Assembly (NCBI GenBank): GCA_003693705.1
Contig: RBZT01000435.1
Coordinates: 62,001 to 126,000 of the forward strand
Source of the DNA: Polymyxa betae
Lineage: Eukaryota > Endomyxa > Phytomyxea > Plasmodiophorida > Plasmodiophoridae
DNA length: 64,000 nt
Direction of reading: 5' to 3'
Shown here: positions 56,467-64,000 of the stretch, one piece after another
Numbering within the stretch: position 1 is the stretch's first letter
Layout: the number at the start of each line of letters is the position of its first letter
The notes under the pieces: model-generated
Seen by the model: only the letters and a program-made list of their open reading frames with translations
Told to the model about the DNA's origin: nothing
Databases searched by the model: none
Made by a program: the position numbers and the translations under genes

Positions 56467-57729
56467 ATGGGTCGACGAAGGACGCCGGTGTCGACCGAGC
56501 AAGGCCCGACGAAACCGTCAGCGCCACCGGCCATCGTCGGCCTGACGGAATCGTTCGTCCTTCTAACCGAATTCATCCTGCTATCATCGCTGCTGGCGAC
56601 CTGTGTTCGATCGGCTGGATTCGGTTCGGGTCTGGGTGCCATATCGGCCGCCATTCTCTCCCTATTTCTATTACTATCATGGATTCTATATAGAAATTGG
56701 AGCTCCTATCAGATCTCATTTCGAGCCTATTTCCAACTGTAAATCGATTCTCTCCTTGACCATCTCTTTCGCGATGTTTCGAGGTTTCTCAACAGTCATC
56801 TTTCGATTGGCAGCCATCAGTTTATATCTTGCTAATTCGACATCCAGTTTAGGCTTGATCCCATTTCGTATCAGCTCCTGGACGATATCGTTTCTGGCGT
56901 TCCAGCTATGTTCGCATGCCGTTCTGCTCTGGATCCACGACTTCTATGGAAGCCATGCGGTTTCGTGGCGGAATCTGCAGAACGCTCTGGGCGGCCTGGA
57001 TTGGACCCGGGTCGTGGAGCTCGGCTTGGTCGCGCCGATCCGGGAGGAGCTCGTTTTTCGTGGCGTCATGCTGCTGGTCATCCATCGCAGGTGAGATACC
57101 GATGGGGGTTTCGCTCTGTTTCGTCTGAGCTGGTATGCAGGCTGCCTCACGATAAGCTATCAGTAGTTCTAGGACCGAGTATCCTCTTCAGTCTGAGCCA
57201 TTTGGTGAATTTCGGCTCGGCGACCTATTCGTTGCAATATGGTGTGACATTCGTTGATTGAATTGTCGCGTGCAATTGTTGAATTCTCATCGTAGTCTGT
57301 GTGCAGCTCGTCGTTTCGTTGCTGATTTCGATGTTCTATTCTGTCAGGTGCGTTCGTTCGCTGTCAATGTGATCCCACCGCTTTCGTTCTGAATGCTAAC
57401 TTTAGAGTGATTTCTACCGGTTCCTTATGGGACGCCATTTTATTGCATTGTGTCAATAACATATTAGCCTGGTCTGTAGAAGCTCTACTTTATTCGTTCG
57501 CTCCTGCTCATTTCTGCTCAGTTTTGTAAAGCTGAGCCCCGATGTAGACCTGATCATGGAGCCGCTCCTGTTCCTGCCCTTGATCCAAACGATCGTTATC
57601 TTCTCGGTCGTCCTGTTGTCAACATGGACATCTCTCGACGTCGCTTTCGACCATTATACACGCTCTCGGGTGCGCGTCTCTCCAAGCCACGACCTCTACC
57701 AAGACCAGGATCCTGTGACCGCCTCTTAA
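56467..57729 (+). CDS. CPBP/Abi-family intramembrane metalloprotease
   Basis: Starts MGRRRTPVSTEQGPTKPSAP, then membrane spans (FILLSSLLATCVRSAG, AAILSLFLLLSWILY, ISSWTISFLAFQLCSHAVLL). The active-site motifs of the CPBP family are all present after splicing: EELVFRGVMLL (EExxxR), GPSILFSLSHLVNFG (FxxxH) and LHCVNNILA (HxxxN/D). It resembles the broad CPBP group more than RCE1 itself. The C-terminal exon encodes a last span (PLLFLPLIQTIVIFSVVLLS) and a short tail ending DQDPVTAS. About five introns. It could process prenylated proteins, but the substrate is unknown. Confidence 0.82.
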
Positions 57730-57855
57730 CTCAGCACATCTGTAAAAACGTCAAATTCGAATTTCTGGTTCGTATTTTGCATGTATCGGGAGCTCGTTTT
57801 AAGCATCAAACATCAATTACTGAATAGCTTAAATTTATTGAGCGCGTTGATGGTT

Positions 57856-58398
57856 CTATTGACAGCATTTCAGAATAGATTGCTGTAATCTCGAGATTTC
57901 ATCTTGCATCTCCTGTCTCCTATTGATTTTGTCGATTTCATCAGGAGATAGCATCTCGCCGGCTTCGTACCGCTCATGGAGCTCATTCGCTTTCGCCAAT
58001 CGTTTCCTGAGATTGCGTAACTTCTTGCCTAAAGCGATCGGGTCGACCTCAATCTGCACCTCTTCCAGTTTGCTTGTGATCTCTTCGATGCCGTCATCGA
58101 TGGGTTCTATATTCGCCTTCTTGGCCTTATTGCGCTTTCTTCGAACCTTATGCTGCTGCTGTTGTAAGGTCAAACGCTGCTGTTCCTGACGCCACTGCTC
58201 CTCCCTCCAACGATCCTGTTCCAGCGCCTGCGCCAGAGCAGCGTCTCGTTCCTGAATGACCCGCGGCTTGAACGGCTTGTAATCGCCATCGCTACGAAAC
58301 CCGGCCCGAATCCTGATCGGCTTCCGCATGGTGCCATCGGGACGTCGACTAGCCGGAACGACTCGTTCGACCTGACAGGACGGGTCGCTGGTCTGCAT
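57856..58398 (-). CDS. PYM1: PYM/WIBG, partner of Y14-Mago
   Basis: Ribosome-associated factor that removes exon-junction complexes. From ATG 58398 it reads MQTSDPSCQVERVVPASRRP then DGTMRKPIRIRAGF, the N-terminal Mago-Y14-binding motif of PYM. The middle is a Gln/Arg coiled coil (WREEQWRQEQQRLTLQQQQ), and the end (IALGKKLRNLRKRLAKANEL, LSPDEIDKINRRQEMQDEIS) matches the PYM C-terminal helix that contacts the 40S subunit. An upstream open stretch without ATG may be a 5' exon or leader. In an intron-dense genome an exon-junction recycling factor is expected. Confidence 0.9.
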   Translation of the reverse strand: MQTSDPSCQVERVVPASRRPDGTMRKPIRIRAGFRSDGDYKPFKPRVIQERDAALAQALEQDRWREEQWRQEQQRLTLQQQQHKVRRKRNKAKKANIEPIDDGIEEITSKLEEVQIEVDPIALGKKLRNLRKRLAKANELHERYEAGEMLSPDEIDKINRRQEMQDEISRLQQSILKCCQ

Positions 58399-58549
58399 GA
58401 TGCCAGATCGAAGAGACGCCGGGCAGAAACCAGCCTTACAAAGGATAGAAAGCAGACTGCAGGCGTTGTCGGCCAATCAAACCATCAACGCGCAATGATA
58501 CTCTGCATGGGTTATTTTTTCTTAAAAATTTATAACGCAATTAACAGAT

Positions 58550-58599
58550 TGTAACGTTACTTCTGTTCGTTGTCTGTAACGTTACTTCTGTTAGTTGTC
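58550..58599 (+). repeat. 25-bp tandem duplication with a GTAACGTTAC palindrome
   Basis: TGTAACGTTACTTCTGTTCG and its copy with one change start at 58550 and 58575. Each holds the perfect 10-bp palindrome GTAACGTTAC (58551-58560 and 58576-58585). It lies about 150 bp upstream of the PYM start. Confidence 0.8.
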
Positions 58600-58630
58600 T
58601 GTCTGTCTTAACAGCTATTACATCATTGTC

Positions 58631-59215
58631 TTATGAGACGGGTGCCATGATATTCACTCGAAAGTCGCCAGATGGTAGCCGCCGCCCGTCTGTCCATGCC
58701 GTCCATCGGCGTATGATCGGGCGTGTGCTCTCTGCTGGAGTCGCCGCCTGTTCGGCTTTGGCCTTCCTTTCGGATTTCGTCGCTGTCGTTCCTTTCACCT
58801 GGATGGTAGCTTGGTTTCGGGCATGTTGGCCAAGTAAACTGCTGGTACTTCGGGATCGGCACATTATTGTTCGAATGGCGACGTTCTGCCACTGAGAAAT
58901 CCTGCATCTTGATGCCGCCTTATTAGTGTTATTATCTGTTGTTGTTGGCTTCTTGGTAACACATCTGCTAAGGTTCGATAAACGATCTGAATTCGGCTCC
59001 ACTTCTTGAGAACGCAAATCGCGACATGAATGGGATTTTGAAAACTGGCTGGTTGCTAAGGGATTATTTCTGGACACAATGAACAGCTGCTTGGTGGTTA
59101 GAGGTTCGCTGGCCAGCCTTAGAGCAGTCGCCCCATATTTTTGCAGCCGACTGGTATTAAGAAGACAAGAAGCGGACGCTGGTCTTAGTAGACGACGCTT
59201 GCAGGAATCTGTCAT
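58631..59215 (-). CDS. Unassigned, possibly mitochondrial protein
   Basis: ATG 59215 opens MTDSCKRRLLRPASASCLLN and continues TSRLQKYGATALRLASEPLT, an Arg/Ser/Ala-rich leader with few acids, like a mitochondrial presequence. The frame stays open to 58631, ending RWTAWTDGRRLPSGDFRVNI then MAPVS. Two other frames are also open over 58623-58907, so frame and introns are unsure, and upstream exons to 59519 are possible. Family not recognised. Confidence 0.35.
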   Translation of the reverse strand: MTDSCKRRLLRPASASCLLNTSRLQKYGATALRLASEPLTTKQLFIVSRNNPLATSQFSKSHSCRDLRSQEVEPNSDRLSNLSRCVTKKPTTTDNNTNKAASRCRISQWQNVAIRTIMCRSRSTSSLLGQHARNQATIQVKGTTATKSERKAKAEQAATPAESTRPIIRRWTAWTDGRRLPSGDFRVNIMAPVS

Positions 59216-59512
59216 CAATAAAACTAACAGATTCTGGAAAGATGTTGGCACTGAACTCGGATAATGAAAAATATCTTTTAAACAACTTATTTTTTCTAAC
59301 AATCACGCTTTTCAACAAAGTTCTTATCCGAATGAAGTAGCGTGGTGTATGTGAGTTCGCGAAATTGATGGAGGAATTACAATCCCTCAATTGCAGCCAC
59401 TTTTTCAACAATTTGTAACAAAGATTATCAGGACCTGTGACGCGTTTAATCAGCAATATGTTGAAGATATCGCTGCTCTCATACGGATTGGATCTGCATC
59501 GCCAACAAGCAA

Positions 59513-61713
59513 ATGTCATTCGCCTTGCTGTCAGCTCACATTGTCAATGAAGTGAAACGAATCGTGAAATGGTCGGCTCCTGATGGCAACGCCAGTCTAT
59601 GTCTGGTCCTGGATCCATCGCTATCGTCGTCAGTCAGTAGGCTGATAGATTTGCCCACGATGCAATCTATGAACGTGAAAGACATCTTCGAGCTATCTGG
59701 GGTCAGCGATAACCTTGATTGTTCGTAGCCTGTTCATTGACAATCATCTATCTAATTAGGTGGAACCTTTGACGACAGACTGTGAGCACGTTCTCTATAT
59801 TATCAAGCCTGAAGAAGAAATGATGTAGCCATGAATGTTTAATGCTGGGTTTCGATCATTTGTGAATTTTTTTCCAAACTCCTCGATCTATTCATTGCTG
59901 AGAAGACGGTTTTAGAGGGCGAATGGCGTTCCAGGTGTTAAGGCTGAATTCGGTGAAAGCGACTGCAAATTCCGATAGTAAAGCGCCGGTGTGTATAACT
60001 TCCAATAGCAACAATCCAGCATGAATGAAACGATTTTTAGGTGTTCATAGCCTATGTGCCTAATATGACTTCTATCTGTGCAAGACAGCTGGAAAATCTC
60101 GGTTTATATGATAGATTGCACGTCACCTCGTTGCCTGCAATGGCGTTCAACTGTCTTGACGACGATCTGGCAACATTCGACGATGCCGTGACGTTCCAGC
60201 GTGCATTCATCGAGAACGACCCGCACATCGTATATTCGGTCGTAAAGAATCTGTTGGAAATCCAGAGGATTTATGGGCCCTTTGGAGAAGTGTCCGGCAG
60301 AGGAAAAGTGGCCTCGACTGTTTGCGAGATTCTCAGCCGTCGTCAGCAGACGAATGGCAGCGGAATAGGCAATGAAGGGCAGTGTATAGCTCGAGTAATC
60401 TGCATTGACCGAACCGTCGATTTGATCACACCGATGCTAACAGGATTTACATACGAGGGTCCTAAAATGTCTCTCTATGGAAATGTTCGCTAAAACTGAA
60501 TTTAGGAGTGATCGATGAACTTTTCGGTATTGAAATGGGATACTGCAAGGTCTCAAGCGATATTGTTAAAGCGAAAAAAGGGACGCAGTTGCATGATGAG
60601 AAATCCAAAACCGATGCCGAAACCGTCAAATGTCCCCTTTTCAACACCGATCCGAATTACGCCCGAATCAGAGACAAAGGGTAAAGATCTGATGGAAATT
60701 TGATCAATGATAATTGATAACAAGATTCCACTAGATATCCCTTTGTTCTTTCACATATACCAACCTTGATAAAAGAGGTATCCAGCAAACTAAATGAGCG
60801 CAACGAAGCCAAAGAAATCTCGCAATTGAAAGGATTCGTGAAAAGTCTTCCGAACTATCTCTCCGAACTCGTAACATGTTTGTGTATCAACCAAAAACAA
60901 AACATCAACATATTGTAGGATTCAGTATCAACGCATACGAACCTGCTCATGCATCTAACGACGATCACGAATTCGCCGTCTTTTCTACAATTGCTCAGGA
61001 CAGAGGACGCGATGTTGAACAAATCCGATCTCGGTCCAATTGTAGATACAATCGAGTATGTATCTGTGTGACCATAATAGTAGACACTGATCAAACCCTC
61101 ATTTAGATATTCGATTGTCCAGCAAGAACCTTGGCAGAAACCAGTTCGGCTTCTCTGTCTATGGGCCCAGATATATGGTGGGCTAAATGACGATGACTAT
61201 CAGGCATGCTGCAGGAAACTTGTGAATAGCTATGGAGCTGCTCTCATGCTGCCGTTGATTTCTCGATTAGCTCGTTCCGGTCTGTTTTATCGGAAAGACG
61301 AACAGCCAACGAAATTAAACTGGAAAAGTGTCAAACGAGACATGTACTTGATCGCCGATCCTAACAAACCAGCTGATTCTGAATCACCAGACGATTATCA
61401 TTTCGTGCATGGATACTGTACGTATGCACCGATGTCTGTTCGTATGATCGAGAAACGAATCAAGGAGAAGTCTTGGGCATCGGTCAATAATATCGTCAAC
61501 AAGGACGAAGTCTGCTTCAATAAGAAACTTCAGATGGAGCGTCCAGGCGCCACTTTGATCGTGTTCATCGGAGGCATCACGAGAAGTGAGCTGGCTGCCA
61601 TTCGGTTTCTGAACAGCCGTCGCCTTGAATCACCCTATCTCATATGTGGCGGCCTGGTGAATGGCAACACGCTTCTACAATCTATGAAAATACTCTCTCC
61701 TGTTCAACAATAA
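59513..61713 (+). CDS. VPS33: VPS33, Sec1/Munc18-family tethering subunit
   Basis: SNARE-binding core of HOPS/CORVET or CHEVI. Start MSFALLSAHIVNEVKRIVKW. Ordered blocks: VEPLTTDCEHVLYIIKPEEE, LATFDDAVTFQRAFIENDPH, VVKNLLEIQRIYGPFGEVSG, ICIDRTVDLITPMLTGFTYE, ALMLPLISRLARSGLFYRKD, CTYAPMSVRMIEKRIKEKSW and GATLIVFIGGITRSELAAIR. The YAPMSVRM block is closer to VPS33A (YAPLSVRL) than VPS33B (YVPLSCRI), but motif comparison alone cannot settle the subfamily. About ten introns near 45-55 nt. A minus-strand open frame overlapping the start (59157-59519) is judged antisense. Confidence 0.88.
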
Positions 61714-61857
61714 AGAAAGCGAAATATCGACCCCATCACCCCATTTGATACAAATCGCGTTAGCAAACTGTCTGACTGTTTCAGCAGTATTAACGTTACC
61801 CAGTGAGAAAAGTCGCGCACTTTTTTAAAGGAATCTGCCTATTTTGGACAGTGCGTG

Positions 61858-61875
61858 TGCGTTACGGGTAACGCA
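61858..61875. promoter_or_regulatory. 8-bp inverted repeat TGCGTTAC-GG-GTAACGCA
   Basis: A perfect 8-bp inverted repeat with a 2-bp spacer, 105 bp before the PPR gene start. TTAACGTTACCC lies 70 bp further upstream. Both share the GTTAC/GTAAC half-site with the PYM-upstream palindromes. The rest of 61714-61979 shows no gene. Confidence 0.5.
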
Positions 61876-61979
61876 GTGATCATGTCGCAACCCTCCCGGA
61901 CGAGATTGCAGCGGGCTGCTGTTTAGGCGAACTACCTGCAGGATCTCCTCGTCATTTGTCGCCGTCCCGGCCGCATCTC

Positions 61980-64000
61980 ATGCGAGCCATCGCCAATCTA
62001 TTCCATCGGCGTCTTCGACCGCAGATATCTCTGCGATGGACCACGAACACGCCATCATCGGACGCCCGCCACGACCTCTACCACGAGATCGGGACGCTGA
62101 CCGCCTCGTTCCACGACTGCCAGAAACAGCTCGCGTCCGTCCAGTATACAGCCCGCCTCAATCCGCACAGCGTTCGCGTTCGAGAGCGCGCTGATCGCAC
62201 CCAGCAGGAGATGGAGCGCGTCCATGACCAATTCCAAATGCTACTGCAACGAGAAGCTCATAAGAGCGTGACCGGCGCCGAGATCGTCTTCAACGGCTAC
62301 AGGCAGCTATTCCAGGCTCGAACATGGCACTATAACGTCCTCATGGATGCCCTGCTGCGTCATTCGCCGGGCCAGTGCGACGCCATGCTCCAGCGCCTGG
62401 ACCAGGACGGGACCGAGCCCGACGTCGAGTTCTTCAATCTGTGGCTGCGGGCGGCGTTGAAGACTCGCGCCAACCTCGACGAAGTCAGGCGCGTCCTGGA
62501 CGAAATGCAGCGTCGCGGCGTCGACGCCGATCGCTACACGCAGTCGACGATGCTGGAAATCCTGTCCCATAATCGTCAGCTGGAGCTCGTCAATGAGACC
62601 TTGGACAGCATGATCCGCGAGTCGCTGGCGCCGACGCCGGCGGCGCTGGCGCGCGTCCTGTGGCTGTACGGCGAGGTCGGCGATGTGGAGCGCGGCGATG
62701 CGATTCGTGATTCGTTGCTGTCGGCGCCGGGACAGACGTATTCGTTGCAGATCTGGACGGCGATTATGCGATACACTATACAGAGAGGGCAGCTGGATGT
62801 TGCAGAGAGGATCTGGGACGAAATGGATCAACAAGATACACGACCTGCTCCGGATGTATTCGATTCATATGTTGGCATATTGCTGGATAACAAGCAGCAG
62901 AGATTATCGTGGGCGGAAAGGCGTCGCCGGCTGAGAAAGTTGCTGGGTCGGGCTGCGAAAGGATTCGTTCGATTATCGCTGCGTCCGGTTCTGCCGATTC
63001 TGCCACAGATCATACAAGACTATATTCATGATCAGGACGTCCTGACCATGTTATTCGAGGCGGTGGCACAGTCGAATTTCACAGCAAAGGTTGGCGTCCA
63101 GGCGTCGTTCTGCGATTGGTTCCATAAGACTGGCGATCTCGAGACATTGAAGGTTGTGATGGAGACGATGGAGAAGGTCGGACTTAGTGCTCAATCGCTC
63201 GGTCATACAATCGTACGGAAATGTGTTGATACCAAGCCCAGTTTATGCCTGAAAGTAACCCGGTTCATGGCTGGACGAGGTATCCCTGTTTATCGCGAAT
63301 CATTGGCCAGTATCGCGTTCGCCGGTGCCATCCGCGGCGATCTCGAGATCTGTGACCAGGTCCGCCAATTGATCGAGGAACTCGGCATGACGCCAACCGA
63401 ACCGTTGCTGAACGCTCATTTAAACACTGCGATCCAATCAAACTGCATGCAGCGTATCGACGAGCTGTTCGCAGAATCCCGTCAGCTCGGATTCACATTA
63501 CAGCCAGAGAACGCTCAATACTTGTTGGTGGCGCTCTCAAACCGCGGTGACCTCGATGCCTGCACGTACCTCTTCGACATGTTGAAGTGCGACGGGACCC
63601 GCGTCCCGACCGCTGTCGAGTACGACAGCCTGATCGCGGTTATCGTCAAGAGCGGCGATCCGCTGCGCGCTTTGGGGTTGGTTCGCGAGATGTGTTCGCA
63701 TGGGCTTTCGCCGTCTTACTCGCTCCTGCACGATGTCATTAATTCGTTCGTGCAGCGCGGCCTGTTGGATGATGCTTTACATCTTGTCGAGAGCCTGCCC
63801 CGGGGCAAGCTTACCGATTTCGCAACGACCTGCAGCAACTTGATCACGTTGCTGGCGCATCGCGGCGAACTCGAACGCTGCGAACGAGTCTGTGTCCTGC
63901 TGGAAGAGGCTGGCGGGTTCCCGAAAATCAGCGCCATGAATGCCCTCATCATTGCATTCGGCAACAACGGCATGGTGGACATGGCTGAGAAACTCTTTTC
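61980..64000 (+). CDS. Pentatricopeptide repeat protein, 3' end outside the window
   Basis: An uninterrupted frame of at least 673 residues from ATG 61980 to the window edge. The start MRAIANLFHRRLRPQISLRW is a strong mitochondrial presequence candidate. Repeated two-helix units follow the PPR pattern: TWHYNVLMDALLRHSPGQCD, VEFFNLWLRAALKTRANLDE, ADRYTQSTMLEILSHNRQLE, TAVEYDSLIAVIVKSGDPLR and ISAMNALIIAFGNNGMVDMA. At least a dozen repeats are present. PPR proteins bind organelle RNA one base per repeat. It is intronless and visibly more GC-rich than the genes before 54 kb. No C-terminal E/DYW or other domain is reached. Confidence 0.88.
   Translation, partial: MRAIANLFHRRLRPQISLRWTTNTPSSDARHDLYHEIGTLTASFHDCQKQLASVQYTARLNPHSVRVRERADRTQQEMERVHDQFQMLLQREAHKSVTGAEIVFNGYRQLFQARTWHYNVLMDALLRHSPGQCDAMLQRLDQDGTEPDVEFFNLWLRAALKTRANLDEVRRVLDEMQRRGVDADRYTQSTMLEILSHNRQLELVNETLDSMIRESLAPTPAALARVLWLYGEVGDVERGDAIRDSLLSAPGQTYSLQIWTAIMRYTIQRGQLDVAERIWDEMDQQDTRPAPDVFDSYVGILLDNKQQRLSWAERRRRLRKLLGRAAKGFVRLSLRPVLPILPQIIQDYIHDQDVLTMLFEAVAQSNFTAKVGVQASFCDWFHKTGDLETLKVVMETMEKVGLSAQSLGHTIVRKCVDTKPSLCLKVTRFMAGRGIPVYRESLASIAFAGAIRGDLEICDQVRQLIEELGMTPTEPLLNAHLNTAIQSNCMQRIDELFAESRQLGFTLQPENAQYLLVALSNRGDLDACTYLFDMLKCDGTRVPTAVEYDSLIAVIVKSGDPLRALGLVREMCSHGLSPSYSLLHDVINSFVQRGLLDDALHLVESLPRGKLTDFATTCSNLITLLAHRGELERCERVCVLLEEAGGFPKISAMNALIIAFGNNGMVDMAEKLF

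Noticed and set aside
59157-59519. Minus-strand frame beginning MTFACWRCRSNPYESS
   Set aside because: It overlaps the VPS33 start codon on the other strand and stays open only across intron-like sequence; no family match.
1-64000. CRISPR arrays, insertion sequences, operons or a bacterial defence system
   Set aside because: The window is spliced nuclear eukaryotic DNA; no direct-repeat/spacer array, transposase or terminal inverted repeats were seen.

Overview
This is a gene-dense nuclear window from a eukaryote with very small introns. Where protein alignment fixes both splice sites, introns are about 29-57 nt and most are 45-52 nt (48, 49, 49 and 47 in the first gene). One clear exception is an intron near 96 nt. 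Genes sit a few tens to a few hundred bases apart on both strands, several convergent pairs end within 4-60 bp of each other, and no transposon, tRNA, rRNA or CRISPR was seen. The gene set is nuclear housekeeping. An HSP104-type disaggregase (absent from animals) sits beside a VIPAS39/SPE-39 homologue, MRNIP, RINT1 and ECH1, which read as animal-like. This points to a compact-genome unicellular eukaryote, perhaps on the opisthokont side, but I cannot name the lineage from sequence alone.

Layout. 1-20 kb is rich in nuclear genome and RNA maintenance: RBM22 (partial), MRNIP, POLD1, farnesyltransferase alpha, an EF-hand protein, a short FAM32A-like protein, a BRCT-containing family X polymerase, VIPAS39, RFC1 and HUS1. 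20-32 kb holds NSUN5, HSP104 with heat-shock elements, a secreted hydrolase-fold protein that has lost its nucleophile, an ATX1-type copper chaperone, peroxisomal ECH1 and RINT1. 32-42 kb has a DUF1917 (BLES03-like) protein, two unassigned genes, a CNBD2-like protein, a 1,100-residue unknown and a VHS-GAT adaptor. 42-50 kb has IDI1, ATG7 and prolidase divergent across a repeat-bearing promoter, and a TauE/SafE transporter. 50-64 kb has a heptad-repeat organelle RNA-binding-like protein, a short formin, an eIF4B-like/W2 fusion, a CPBP protease, PYM, VPS33 and the start of a PPR protein.

How the genes relate. POLD1, RFC1, HUS1, the family X polymerase and MRNIP all act in replication or break repair. 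VIPAS39 and VPS33 can be partners in late-endosome tethering; RINT1, TOM1-like and ATG7 add to membrane traffic and autophagy. IDI1 feeds isoprenoid synthesis, which farnesyltransferase uses. No operons are implied; clustering may be chance.

Many genes become readable only after removing short introns by eye. Start codons and exon edges given are my best reading, not confirmed by transcripts. Unresolved stretches are listed as such.
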